The translations under genes were made by a program, and so were the position numbers. A stretch of 64,000 bases of DNA from Limnoperna fortunei (lineage: Eukaryota > Mollusca > Bivalvia > Mytilida > Modiolidae): assembly GCA_944474755.1 (NCBI GenBank), contig OX104120.1:18463992-18527991 (forward strand), given 5' to 3'. Positions 1 through 10,545 of this stretch are shown one piece after another. Position 1 is the stretch's first letter. Each line of letters begins with the position of its first letter. The notes under the pieces were generated by a model, which saw only the letters and a list, made by a program, of their open reading frames with translations, was not told the origin of the DNA and made no database searches.

Positions 1-2172
1 TAAAATGTTCCGAATGGCAATGTTGTGAGGATGGTACGTAAGTACCAAAGGAACACGATCACTCAATTTTTGTTTCTTCGGCTCCAATGCCGAAGTTCTG
101 TCTATTTGGGAGACCGAGGACAGAGCTCTATCTAAAACCCTGATGGGATATCCTCTATTGACAAAGAATGTTTTCATTTTTTCGCTCTGTTGTTTAAAAT
201 CCGAGTCATTGTTACAGATGCGACGAAGTCGTAAGAATTGTGACTTTGGAATAGCATTTTTACATGCCTCTGGATGGCAGGAAGCGTAATTGAGATAGCA
301 GTGGGCATCCGTGGGTTTGTAAAAGACGGATGTTGTGATTCTGTTATCTAGAATACGGCATTCGATGTCAAGAAAGGAAAGTTTTTCCTGGGTGATGTTA
401 AAAGTATACTTGATGGCAGGATGGTAGGAGGAGACAAAGTCAATGAACAACTGGAGTTCCTGTGGACTATCAGACGAGACTCCAAATACATCGTCTATAT
501 ATCTTTTGTAAAGATCCGGAACAGGGCCAATATACTCAGAGAACATTCTCTCCTCCAAATAGCCAACAAATAGACACGCAAAACTGGGTCCCATTTTTGT
601 GCCCATGGCCACACCACCAGTTTGTGAATAAAAATTACCATTGAATTGAAAAGTATTTAAAGTTAGAACCAACTCAGCCAGTCGTAAGATGATGTCGGTT
701 TTTATGTAAGGATTCGGTCGTTTATCAAGAAAGTGTTTCAAGGCAATTAAGGCATCGTTATTTGGAATGCTGGTGTAAAGAGCAGTAATGTCCATCGTGA
801 AAAGTCGAAAATCCTCAGGATTCTCTGGTTCAAAATGTTCCAGAATGTTCAAAGCATGGGTAGTGTCCTTAACGAAAGTGGGAAGGTTCTCCACGATTGG
901 CATAAAAATGGTGTGGAGAAGACTGGAGATATTTTCAGTCGGACAGCTACATGCAGAGACAATAGGTCGGCCAGGATTTCCAAGTTTATGGATCTTGGGC
1001 AGCATATAAAACCGAGATGTGCGTGGTTGAGAAACAATAAGTTTATAGGCTGTTTCTGGTAGGTCACCGTTCACAATGAAATCCGTAACAACGCCCTTAA
1101 TAAATTTCTGGTTATTTTTTGTATTATCTTTTTTAATTTTAGAGTAAAAATTCTTGTCATTAAGTTGGAACTCACCTTCGGAGACATAACTAGCAGCATC
1201 CCAAACAACTACTGCGCCACCCTTGTCAGCTGGTTTAATGACAATATCTGTGCGTGACTTAAGGTTGCGGAGGGCCGCCTGTTCTTCTGGTGATAAGTTG
1301 TGTTTCTTAAGAGGTTTAGTCTTTAAACCGGTAATTTGGTTGTGACAAGTTTTGAAATAGCGTTCCAAAGTTGGAAACCAAGAGGTTTTAGGTGTGAAGT
1401 CAGACCTCTTTTTGTTGAAATTAAAAATAGATGCCTGATCGTTACCCATTTTTTCATTTTCCTTTCCAAAAAAGAATGCTTTCAGCAGAAGGCGACGGAA
1501 GAAATTTTGTATATCGACTTCATTCTGGTATGAATCAACGAGAGGAATAGTAGGAACAAAATTTAAACCTTTGGATAGAACACTGATCTCTAAGTCAGAA
1601 AGAGCAGTGGACGGGGATATTACATGTACAGTGTCTTTGGAATTGGGTAATTGTTTAGTGGTGGTACAATCAGTAGTATCATCAGAAGACAGGAGTGAGA
1701 ATTGACCAAATTTTCTACTCTTGACAGAATTAAAATGTAGGAAGACAAGTTGGTTGACATGTCGTATCTGTTGTATAATACTATCGGCAATAATCTTGTG
1801 ACAAAGACTAAATAGCCTGGTTTTAAGGAGAATTTTTCTCTCGCGGAATTTTTCCAATTTTTTTTGGTTGGCTTTGATGGTGAGTCGAATAAGTGACATG
1901 GCAAAGTTGGTTTTAATGGATTCAAGTTGTTTTTCAAGAGACGGTTGGTATGAAATCTCATGAATGGCATGGAAGGAGGGTTGAAACCCTTTAGGGATAA
2001 AATGAAGTTGAATGCATTTCCGGAGAAAGACTATGTGACGATCACATTTTGTCATGTGTATAATAGACTTATACAAATCTATCGCACATCTCTGTATCAC
2101 AACGGGATGTGGAGAAATGAATTTGGAAAAGTTTTTAAAAAAATTTGACAAGACTAATTTAGAGGAGGGCAT
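1..2172 (-). CDS. Penelope-like element polyprotein (RT), partial at window edge
   Basis: This is the reverse transcriptase of a Penelope-like retroelement, read on the minus strand from an ATG at 2172-2170; an in-frame stop lies just upstream at 2196-2194. The frame is open for 724 codons and runs off the window at position 1. Seen directly: an N-terminal basic region, the motif YMLPKIHK at residues 389-396 followed by PGRPIV, the first catalytic-Asp motif MDITALYTSIPN at 460-471, MGTKMGP near 523, and the catalytic YIDD at 558-561. These are the diagnostic PLE RT motifs. By comparison with the truncated copy at 2596-3929, about 190 C-terminal residues including the GIY-YIG endonuclease lie outside the window, so the whole protein would be about 914 residues. 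No stop or frameshift is visible, so this copy may be recently active. I am confident of the family, not of the clade within PLEs. Confidence 0.93.
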   Translation of the reverse strand, partial: MPSSKLVLSNFFKNFSKFISPHPVVIQRCAIDLYKSIIHMTKCDRHIVFLRKCIQLHFIPKGFQPSFHAIHEISYQPSLEKQLESIKTNFAMSLIRLTIKANQKKLEKFRERKILLKTRLFSLCHKIIADSIIQQIRHVNQLVFLHFNSVKSRKFGQFSLLSSDDTTDCTTTKQLPNSKDTVHVISPSTALSDLEISVLSKGLNFVPTIPLVDSYQNEVDIQNFFRRLLLKAFFFGKENEKMGNDQASIFNFNKKRSDFTPKTSWFPTLERYFKTCHNQITGLKTKPLKKHNLSPEEQAALRNLKSRTDIVIKPADKGGAVVVWDAASYVSEGEFQLNDKNFYSKIKKDNTKNNQKFIKGVVTDFIVNGDLPETAYKLIVSQPRTSRFYMLPKIHKLGNPGRPIVSACSCPTENISSLLHTIFMPIVENLPTFVKDTTHALNILEHFEPENPEDFRLFTMDITALYTSIPNNDALIALKHFLDKRPNPYIKTDIILRLAELVLTLNTFQFNGNFYSQTGGVAMGTKMGPSFACLFVGYLEERMFSEYIGPVPDLYKRYIDDVFGVSSDSPQELQLFIDFVSSYHPAIKYTFNITQEKLSFLDIECRILDNRITTSVFYKPTDAHCYLNYASCHPEACKNAIPKSQFLRLRRICNNDSDFKQQSEKMKTFFVNRGYPIRVLDRALSSVSQIDRTSALEPKKQKLSDRVPLVLTYHPHNIAIRNIL

Positions 2173-2595
2173 GGTCACAACAATAAAAAAGAATCAATAA
2201 AGATAATGAAAAGTTGTGTGGTGGCGAAACAAGAATGATAATACAATAATAAAAGTCAGGTGCGCCACAGTTAAAAGGTAAAAATCCAAACAAAAAAACA
2301 TAAAATATAATGATAAAAATAGTAATAATAATAATAAAAGAGAGGGGCCCGAGCACTTTCGGTCAAAAGACCTTCTTCAGGGCGAGATAGAGAGAAGTAA
2401 AAACACACCCGTATGCGACAATGACAAGGAGACGAGTGAATCACATGACAAATGGCGGACAGCTGTGATACATGTACACACAACACAAAATTTTTTTTAT
2501 ACTATTTTGTTGTATTTAGTCTAACATAAAAGGTAGATCTTGAACTTTCTCAATACAGTAATAATAATAAAGGATGACAAAACAATAGTGGACAC
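2173..2595 (-). promoter_or_regulatory. PLE leader / pseudo-LTR junction
   Basis: This non-coding stretch separates the stop codon of the upstream truncated PLE copy (2596) from the start codon of the downstream copy (2172), in minus orientation. In PLEs the tandem partial copy forms a so-called pseudo-LTR that supplies the promoter and often a hammerhead motif, and a hammerhead-like fold sits at 2346-2386. It contains A-rich and AAT-rich runs but no ORF I would support. Its role as a promoter is inferred from the element's layout. Confidence 0.65.
2346..2386 (-). ncRNA. hammerhead-like motif in PLE leader
   Basis: On the minus strand the order is CTGAAGA (2380-2374), an extra A, a perfect 4-bp stem GGTC/GACC with a TTTT loop (2372-2361), then GAAA (2360-2357) and a very short AG/CT helix ending in CTC. 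This is the order core box 1, stem II, core box 2, minimal stem III, cleavable NUH triplet of a type I hammerhead. The unpaired A before stem II and the weak stem I (GGGC against GCCC, slightly out of register) make activity doubtful. PLEs are known to carry hammerhead motifs at this place. Confidence 0.5.
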
Positions 2596-3929
2596 TTATA
2601 AATAAGTGTTTTTTATATTCATTCCAAACGGATGGCTGGATCCCAGGAACTTAATAATCCTCTGTTCTAAAGATTGCCGTTGTTTTTCGCCCATATTAGT
2701 TTCCATAAGAACGGTAACATGCATATCAGAAATATTATGGTCAAGCTGTCTGAAGTGGCGACCAACCGGACAGTCTCCACCATTTCGGACACTCCTTATG
2801 TGTGCCGCAAAACGGTCACCAAGTCTACGGTAGGTCTCACCGATATACAGCATTGAACATCTTTTGCAATGGATAGCATAAATTAAATTTTCTGATATGC
2901 AGGTAAAACCGCTCCTAAGGGTAAACGTATTAACTGGGCCCCTAACTTCGTCAGTCTCCCAAGTAAACGGACAGGTGGAACACATAGGTCGCTCGCACTT
3001 CTTAGTGCCAAAATAATTGGCTGGTTGGCGACAGGCAGTGTTTCTTAAGGAGCTGGTGACAAGGTGTTGTCTCAAGCTTTTCCCCTTTCTGAAGGCCATT
3101 ACAGGAGGCGTGTCAAACACTGCTGCCATGTGTTGGTCCTCCAAGACAATGGAGTGAAAATTGTTTATTAAAATGTTCCGAATGGCAATGTTGTGAGGAT
3201 GGTACGTAAGTACCAAAGGAACACGATCACTCAATTTTTGTTTCTTCGGCTCCAATGCCGAAGTTCTGTCTATTTGGGAGACCGAGGACAGAGCTCTATC
3301 TAAAACCCTGATGGGATATCCTCTATTGACAAAGAATGTTTTCATTTTTTCGCTCTGTTGTTTAAAATCCGAGTCATTGTTACAGATGCGACGAAGTCGT
3401 AAGAATTGTGACTTTGGAATAGCATTTTTACATGCCTCTGGATGGCAGGAAGCGTAATTGAGATAGCAGTGGGCATCCGTGGGTTTGTAAAAAACGGATG
3501 TTGTGATTCTGTTATCTAGAATACGGCATTCGATGTCAAGAAAGGAAAGTTTTTCCTGGGTGATGTTAAAAGTATACTTGATGGCAGGATGGTAGGAGGA
3601 GACAAAGTCAATGAACAACTGGAGTTCCTGTGGACTATCAGACGAGACTCCAAATACATCGTCTATATATCTTTTGTAAAGATCCGGAACAGGGCCAATA
3701 TACTCAGAGAACATTCTCTCCTCCAAATAGCCAACAAATAGACACGCAAAACTGGGTCCCATTTTTGTGCCCATGGCCACACCACCAGTTTGTGAATAAA
3801 AATTACCATTGAATTGAAAAGTATTTAAAGTTAGAACCAACTCAGCCAGTCGTAAGATGATGTCGGTTTTTATGTAAGGATTCGGTCGTTTATCAAGAAA
3901 GTGTTTCAAGGCAATTAAGGCATCGTTAT
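2596..3929 (-). pseudogene. 5'-truncated PLE copy: RT C-half and GIY-YIG endonuclease
   Basis: The frame is open from about 3929 down to the stop at 2596, 437 codons if counted from 3909, which is a TTG (no ATG precedes the RT core), so this is a 5'-truncated copy and not an independent gene. It starts within the RT domain, includes MGTKMGP and YIDD, then a Cys-rich linker with CERPMCSTC, and the GIY-YIG endonuclease typical of canonical PLEs: I343 Y344 and Y355 I356 G357, followed by the conserved RRLGDRF segment. It ends with SHPFGMNIKNTYL. Positions 3169-3929 match 1-761 base for base apart from one substitution I noticed (325 G, 3493 A), which is synonymous. It lies directly upstream of the longer copy in the same orientation, the usual PLE tandem arrangement. 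Confidence 0.9.
3169..3929. repeat. direct repeat of 1-761 (PLE tandem copy)
   Basis: This segment duplicates positions 1-761 at a constant offset of 3168. Identity stops abruptly after 761/3929, where the upstream PLE copy is truncated and unrelated flanking DNA begins. The near-identity shows the two copies came from one recent insertion. Confidence 0.95.
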
Positions 3930-4371
3930 CGTTTTAATCAAACAAACATCATTTCACTGACATGAATTAATCAAGATTATTTCGCCTTTAAATTAAGAAA
4001 TATCCGATTAAAAATTAAATGTACCTTTTTTCTACTCCATTTACTATGTGGTTATTGAACTTTACGCTTTTATGCATAAGTTTCTTTCTTTAAATTAACT
4101 TATTTTAAAAAACGAATGATACTGGGTTGAAAGAATGGCTCAAATACGTACATGCTCCTTCATGTGAACAAACCGTTTCCATTTTTGGCTTATATTCATC
4201 GTCGCGTTTTTCACTATAATTTTGTCGCTTGTCGGAGTTCTTATTGTTTTGAGCGTGGGTATGACTTACAGAATGTTTATCAATTATAGACTTTTGATTA
4301 AATTTGGATCTGTTAGGCATGTATTGACCGAGGATGAAGTCCGAGGTCAATATATTACTAACTGAATTTTT
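3930..4371. other. AT-rich intergenic DNA
   Basis: Flanking sequence between the PLE truncation point and the 3' end of LINE C. I see no conserved coding potential. A short minus-strand open frame at 4105-4350 has no recognisable domain and I do not call it a gene. Confidence 0.5.
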
Positions 4372-6660
4372 TTGAATTTAAACATATTTTATTCAGAAAT
4401 AAATCTGAAATGGATTGGATAGCAGGCAAAGCCTATATATATCCTCTCCATTTAGGCAACATTCAACAGGTGGAATAATGTATCAACAAATATAAAAATA
4501 TACCATGTACAATTGTATCAATAATAGTGTAGCAAGAAAGACAACTCTAGTATTATCAATGGTGCAAAATTAAAAGAATACATGAACTAAATATTGAGTT
4601 ATCTTATGGAAAATTAAATAATTATTATAACAATAGTTGCCTATTCTGTAGTATAGTTTACTTCTAACAGTCTGGGCTTTAAATAGAATAGGTTATATTA
4701 TTTTAAGAGTATCATGAATGTGAAGGGAAAAAAAATAGTTGAGTGAGATTATTCTAATACAAAAGAAAAGAAGAAGGAAAAAAAAATAAAGAAAAAAATA
4801 TAATAATAATAATGTAACATAGACTGTATGTCAAGTAGTTGTCATACTCATTCCACCATGCATGTGTGTATTAAAAATATTGAGTTACAAGAATCTTTTA
4901 CACTCTTTAATATATTTCTGTACTGACAATTGTAGTTTTACATTATCCACATAAGAAAGAGTTGCATTACCAAATAGAATGTTATTCAGGTTGTAATCAA
5001 TATTCATATCATTGCATACTTTCTGCAGTGACCTTCTATATTCTGTATATGAAGGACAGGTTAGGAAGAAGTGACAGTTGTCCTCATTACAGTTCCTGCA
5101 GTGTGAGCAGTTAGGGTTATCGGTCAAGTGATGAAGGTACAAATGGTGGTTTAGGTTGCTAGCTTCATTCCTTAGTTGACAAAGGTGTATATTTTCTTTT
5201 CTATTACCTGTGTTAAAATATTCAGGTGCTTTTCTGTGGTCCGAGTTTAAACGTTTTTTAAAGACATCAACAGAGGGACTGGACTTTGTTGATGTTGGTA
5301 ATTTATTCCAAGAATTTATTGTGCTTGGTAAGAAGCTTTTAGCAAATGCCATAGCGTTACAGAAGGGAAGACGCAAATAGTCTCTAGATATTTGTTGGCG
5401 AAGGTTATAATTATGTAGGTTATCAACAAAGGGTTGTACTATATGAGATAAATAATCAGGAGCAATGCCATTTATTATTTTAAACATAAGAACAAGCTGA
5501 TGTTTTTCCCTACGCTTATGTAAGGGTTCCCAGCCAAGCTCCTCATATAATTTTGATTTTGAGGAGCTGACACGGAGACCTGTAATGATTCTTGCGGCTT
5601 CAACCTGTACACTCTCTAGTAGATTTGCTTCGTATAGAGTACAGTTGTTCCATACTATATCACCATATTCCAAAACTGGCCGAATGAAAGAGAGATATAT
5701 TTTGATAAGTGCTTTTCTTGTCACCTGATATTTTAGCATTCGTAGAATTTTCAGTCGATCACATGCCTTTTTATAAATTTTGTCTATGTGGCTACTCCAT
5801 TTTGCATTACTTTGGAAGTCAAGACCTAGGTGTGTATGTACAATTACATCCGTCACTTGGTTATCTGGGCTTCCAAAGAAGACAGAATGGTTAGCCACTT
5901 CCCTACGTGAGAACAGTAGGGATTCAGTCTTTGAAGGATTAAATTTGATAGCCCAATCTTTTGACCAACTATATATATGTGTTAAGTCTGATGATAGTTT
6001 CTCAGCAGCTTGTACATAATTTTGATTGTCTATAATAACAAAGAGAGATGTATCATCCGCAAAAAGCTTAATGTTACAATTAATTCCATCTATAATGTCG
6101 TTGATATAGATAAGAAACAAGAAAGGTCCAAGGACTGAGCCTTGGGGTACACCAGCATCAATATCCCCCCAACTAGAACTAAATCCTTCAAAAACTACCA
6201 TCTGCTTTCTGTCTTGTAAATAGTCTGTAATCCAGTTTAGTAAATCCCCATGTATACCCATTTTTTGTAATTTATATAATAAACCCTTGTGCCAAACCCT
6301 ATCAAAAGCCTTTGAGATATCACAAAAGACAAATCTCACATCTTTTCCTACATCTAAATTGCTTAAAACTGTATTATAGATATTTACAAGTTGGTTAACA
6401 GTTGAGTCTCCAGGCATGAAACCGGATTGGTGTTCAGTTAGAAGCTGATGTTTATGAACAAAATTATGGATGTGTTTAACTATGATCTTTTCCATCATTT
6501 TACATAAGACACAGGTCAGAGAAATAGGTCTGTAATTGGAAACATCGGATTTAGAACCTTTATTTTTATAAATGGGTGTGACATGAGACCGTTTCCATAT
6601 GTATGGTAAACTCCCACACTGCAGGTCCATATATAATGTATTGACAGAGTCAAAAGTCCA
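4372..6660 (-). mobile_element. LINE C: 5'-truncated non-LTR retrotransposon
   Basis: The element runs on the minus strand. Its 5' end is lost at about 6655-6660, where the RT frame meets a stop and homology ends, so the apurinic-like endonuclease and any ORF1 are missing. The 3' untranslated region is 4372-4884; it ends with an AATAAA-type signal at about 4388-4393 followed by a short A-run. The 3'-terminal motif AAACATATTTTATT (plus strand, about 4380) recurs near 20607, probably another truncated end of the same family. Confidence 0.85.
4885..6630 (-). CDS. LINE C reverse transcriptase, truncated ORF2 (581 aa)
   Basis: This is the RT-bearing C-terminal part of a non-LTR retrotransposon ORF2, needed for target-primed reverse transcription. 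Seen directly: the fingers motif around RSHVTPIYKNKG and NYRPISL near the N-terminus, DISKAFDRVWH, GVPQGSVLGPFLFLIYIND, and the catalytic FADD at residues 190-193 (Phe in place of the commoner Tyr). The C-terminus has a Cys-His cluster of the type CSHC...C...CHFFLTC, as in CR1/Jockey-group ORF2 proteins. The frame is intact for 581 codons from an internal Met, but the family's ORF2 is normally around 900-1000 residues with an N-terminal endonuclease, so this copy is dead on arrival from incomplete reverse transcription. The group assignment to CR1/Jockey is by motif only. Confidence 0.85.
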   Translation of the reverse strand: MDLQCGSLPYIWKRSHVTPIYKNKGSKSDVSNYRPISLTCVLCKMMEKIIVKHIHNFVHKHQLLTEHQSGFMPGDSTVNQLVNIYNTVLSNLDVGKDVRFVFCDISKAFDRVWHKGLLYKLQKMGIHGDLLNWITDYLQDRKQMVVFEGFSSSWGDIDAGVPQGSVLGPFLFLIYINDIIDGINCNIKLFADDTSLFVIIDNQNYVQAAEKLSSDLTHIYSWSKDWAIKFNPSKTESLLFSRREVANHSVFFGSPDNQVTDVIVHTHLGLDFQSNAKWSSHIDKIYKKACDRLKILRMLKYQVTRKALIKIYLSFIRPVLEYGDIVWNNCTLYEANLLESVQVEAARIITGLRVSSSKSKLYEELGWEPLHKRREKHQLVLMFKIINGIAPDYLSHIVQPFVDNLHNYNLRQQISRDYLRLPFCNAMAFAKSFLPSTINSWNKLPTSTKSSPSVDVFKKRLNSDHRKAPEYFNTGNRKENIHLCQLRNEASNLNHHLYLHHLTDNPNCSHCRNCNEDNCHFFLTCPSYTEYRRSLQKVCNDMNIDYNLNNILFGNATLSYVDNVKLQLSVQKYIKECKRFL

Positions 6661-7462
6661 TAATTGTTATATTACATATGTAGACATATTATAGTTTTAT
6701 TAAGGTTGGTGCAAGGGTCGAGTAATTTTTTACGATTTTGTTATGTACATATATCCGGATCTAAATTTAGTAACATAGCGTCAATACAATCGGATCACCT
6801 CGGTTATTTCCACCTATGGTCGGAAAGTAATATGGAAGTTTTGCACTAGTGTAATTTAACCTCAGGAAATAATACACTAGTGCAAGGAAGAAATACACGC
6901 CGGAATAAAAGTACGCTTACAAGTGTATGTATATGGACCAAAAATCGGTCTAAATGTGATGCGGTACAACATTATTTTAGGGCGATGAAATAGATTATCC
7001 TTTTATTATTCAACTATACAGATCTTTATCGAAGCAGAACTAAAAATCTAATACAAGATTGTATTTTTTAAACTTAAATTCGCTAACACTGCCAAAAAAT
7101 TCCTTCTTTGACAACGTTTAAATGCATGAGTATTTGTTTACAATCGGACGTCATCAACGTCAATGACAAGCCAATCAAATGAATGAACTGAAACGTCACA
7201 AGTTATTTGTAATCACTGAAAATAGTTCAGTGGAGATCACTTACCTCCGAGGTCACTTTCTCGATTGAGCGTCAATATAGGCAAAAATAGAAACATAACG
7301 TCAATATACCAAGAAGGCACCTCTTTGATTTCGAAGTAAAGAAATACATTAAATATCCTTTAAACCACACGACTAAATAATCCAATGAAAATGTAAGAAT
7401 CATAAACCATATGTAATATGTCCCTTTATATGAGATGCGTCATTAGGGACCTTAGCGGTATG
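6661..7462. other. AT-rich intergenic DNA with small palindromes
   Basis: No gene is supported. A short inverted repeat built on TTGCACTAGTGTA and its complement lies at about 6842-6883. At about 6789-6830 is a stretch (GATCACCTCGGTTATTTCC) also found at about 52585 and 58404 in the 5.9-kb duplication, so it is a dispersed repeat fragment. Confidence 0.5.
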
Positions 7463-7720
7463 GCTGTGTGCCGGAATGCCAACATTTTGAAAGATGAAAT
7501 TCACAATTTTAACAAAATTCAGTGTGATGCTTAAAATATTAATTTATTTATTATTCATTTTTGCCTAAATAACATTAAAATAATAAGTTCTAAATACATG
7601 TAATTTTAAAATTTTAAAATTCACCCTTTTCTGTAAAAAACTGTGATATTTTACCTACACCCCTTGTTGTACCCCTTTGTACCAATAAAAAAAATGTTGG
7701 CATTCCGGGAACACCACAGC
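7463..7720. mobile_element. MITE with about 26-bp terminal inverted repeats
   Basis: The left end carries CCGGAATGCCAACATTTT and the right end its complement AAAATGTTGGCATTCCGG, preceded and followed by matching GCTGTG/CACAGC. The interior of about 200 bp is AT-rich and non-coding. This is the form of a small non-autonomous DNA transposon; I could not establish its target duplication. Confidence 0.65.
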
Positions 7721-8205
7721 GTTATATAGAACATTATGGTAAAACGGATGTCAAACTACAAGTTAAAAATAGTTATCGAACGCAAATACATAATATTTAC
7801 GTGTTGCATCTTTTTTTTAAAACAAAGTTGAGTACATTTCATTTGACATTTATTTTCATCGAAATTACTTAATTTCAGAACTAAATCTCGCATCCGCAAC
7901 TCCTACTACACCACTGCATGGAATTTAAACGTTTACAGAATATTTTTTGGACAGTGCCATTGTGCACCAATTAAGTATTTTACATTTTTATTCAAATGAT
8001 ATTTAGTGCTTCCCAGAGCATAACATGGAAGTTTGGAAGTAGTAATCTCTCTCCTTATACACCTGCTGCATGGAATTCAATTACTCATTTTGCAAAGTCC
8101 TTGTCAAATAGTGCCATTTTGCTCCAGATGTTTAACATTTTGATCGGAATGATGTTTTGTGTTTCAAAAAGCAATACATGGAATATGCTAATGGGAACCT
8201 CGAGG
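7721..8205. other. intergenic DNA, nothing recognised
   Basis: AT-rich sequence. The open frame at 7996-8238 runs into the minisatellite and has no recognisable domain. Confidence 0.4.
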
Positions 8206-10545
8206 GTGAGGGGGGTAGGCATTAGTAAGCTTTTGTAAGCGTAAGGGTTATCAATACGTAAGCATTGAGAGTAGTGAGGGTTATGCATTAGCAAGCATTG
8301 GGAAGCGTGAGGGTTATGCATTAGAGAGCATTGGGAAACGTGAGAGGGGTATGCATTAGAGAGCATTGGGAAGCAATAAATGGGTATGCATTCAGTGACC
8401 ATTGTTGAGCGTGGGGAGTATGCATTAGTAAGCATGGGAAAGCACGAAAGGGTGTGCATTAGTAACTATTGGGAAGCGGGAACGGGGTATGCATTAATAA
8501 GCAGTGAGAAGCGTGAAAGGGGTATGCATAAGTAGTCATTGGGAAGCGTTGGGGGTATACATTATTAAACATTGGCTAGCCTTAAGGTGGTATGCATTAG
8601 TCAAAATTGAATAGCGTGAGGGGGTATGCATTGGTAACCATTGGGGGTATGCATTAGTTAGCGTGAGGGATATGCAATAGTAAGACCCGGGTATATGCAT
8701 TAGTAAGCATTGGGATCGCGTGAGGAGTATGCATAAGTAAGCGTGAGGGGGTATTCATTAGTAAGCATTGGGAAGCGTGAAGGTTGTGTGCACAAGTAAG
8801 CATTGGGAAGCGTGAAGGTGGTGTGCACAAGTAAGCATTGGGAAGCGTCAGGGGCTATGCATTAGTAAGCATTGGGAAGCGTCAGGGGGTATGCATTAGT
8901 AAGCATTGGGAAGCGTGAAGGTGGTGTGCATTAGTAAGCATTGGGAAGCGTGAAGGTTGTGTGCACAAGTAAGCATTGGGAAGCGTCAGGGGCTATGCAT
9001 TAGTAAGCATTGGGATCGCGTGAGGAGTATGCATAAGTAAGCGTGAGGGGGTATTCATTAGAAAGCATTGGGAAGCGTGAAGGTTGTGTGCACAAGTAAG
9101 CATTGGGAAGCGTGAAGGTGGTGTGCATTAGTAAGCATTGGGAAGCGTGAAGGTGGTGTGCACAAGTAAGCATTGGGAAGCGTCAGGGGCTATGCATTAG
9201 TAAGCATTGGGAAGCGTCAGGGGGTATGCATTAGTAAGCATTGGGAAGCGTGAAGGTGGTGTGCATTAGTAAGCATTGGGAAGCGTGAAGGTTGTGTGCA
9301 CAAGTAAGCATTGGGAAGCGTGAAGGTGGTGTGCATTAGTAAGCATTGGGAAGCGTGAAGGTGGTGTGCACAAGTAAGCATTGGGAAGCGTCAGGGGCTA
9401 TGCATTAGTAAGCATTGGGAAGCGTCAGGGGGTATGCCTTAGTAAGCATTGGGAAGCGTGAAGGTGGTGTGCATTAGAGAGCATTGGGAAGCGTCAGGGG
9501 GTATGCATTAGTAAGCATTGGGAAGCGTGAAGGTGGTGTGCACAAGTAAGCATTGGGAAGCGTCAGGGGGTATGCATTAGTAAGCATTGGGAAGCGTCAG
9601 GGGGTATGCCTTAGTAAGCATTGGGAAGCATCAGGGGGTATGCATTAGTAAGCATTGAGCAGCGTGAAGGTTGTGTGCATTAGTAAGCATTGGGAAGCGT
9701 GAAGGTGGTGTGCCTTAGTAAGCATTGGGAAGCGTCAGGGGGTATGCATTAGTAAGCATTGGGAAGCGTCAGGGGGTATGCCTTAGTAAGCATTGGGAAG
9801 CGTCAGGGGGTATGCATTAGTAAGCATTGAGCAGCGTGAAGGTGGTGTGCATTAGTAAGCATTGGGAAGCGTCAGGGGGTATGCAGTAGTAAGCATTGGG
9901 AAGCGTCAGGGGGTATGCATTAGTAAGCATTGGGAAGCGTCAGGGGGTATGCATAAGTAAGCATTGGGAAGCGTCAGGGGGTATGCATTAGTAAGCATTG
10001 AGCAGCGTGAGGGGTGTATGCACAAGTAAGCATTGGGAAGCGTGAAGGTGGTGTGCACAACTAAGCATTGTGAAGCGTCAAGGGGTATGCATTAGTAAGC
10101 ATTGGGAAACGTCAGGGGGTATGCATTAGTAAGCATTTGGAAACGTCAGGGGGTATGCATTAGTAAGCATTGGGAAGCGTCAGGGGGTATGCCTTAGTTA
10201 GCATTTGAGAAGCTTTAAGGTGTATGTATTAGTAAGCATTGAGCAGCGTGAGGGGATATGCATTAGTAGGCTTTGGAAAGCGCGAGAAAGTTTGCATTAG
10301 TAAGCCTAGAGAAGCGTGAGGGGGTATGCAGTAGTAAGCGTGAGGGATAGGCGATAGTAAGCATTGGAAAGCATGACCCGGGTATGCATTAGTAAGCAGT
10401 AAGTATTGGAAAAGCGTGAGGGGGTATTCATTATCAAGCATTGAGGAGCCTGAGGGGTGTATGCATTAGTAAGCATTGATAAGCGTGAGGGGGTATGCAT
10501 TATTAAACACAGGGAAGCGTTAGGGGTATGCATTAACCTTTGGTT
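8206..10545. repeat. 34-bp minisatellite array
   Basis: A tandem array of a 34-bp unit of the form AAGCATTGGGAAGCGTCAGG followed by GGGTATGCATTAGT. Units at the two edges (8206-8700 and 10200-10545) are diverged and of variable length, while those in the centre are nearly uniform, the usual result of unequal exchange. There is higher-order structure: 8701-8820 recurs almost exactly at 9001-9120. The unit length is not a multiple of three, so open frames across it are accidental. Confidence 0.95.

Noticed and set aside
462..644. 60-residue open frame on the plus strand, repeated at 3630-3812
   Set aside because: It is the antisense shadow of the PLE RT, repeated only because the PLE is.
8206..10545. 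Regularly spaced repeat resembling a CRISPR array
   Set aside because: There are no unique spacers; the whole 34-bp unit repeats, in a eukaryotic context.
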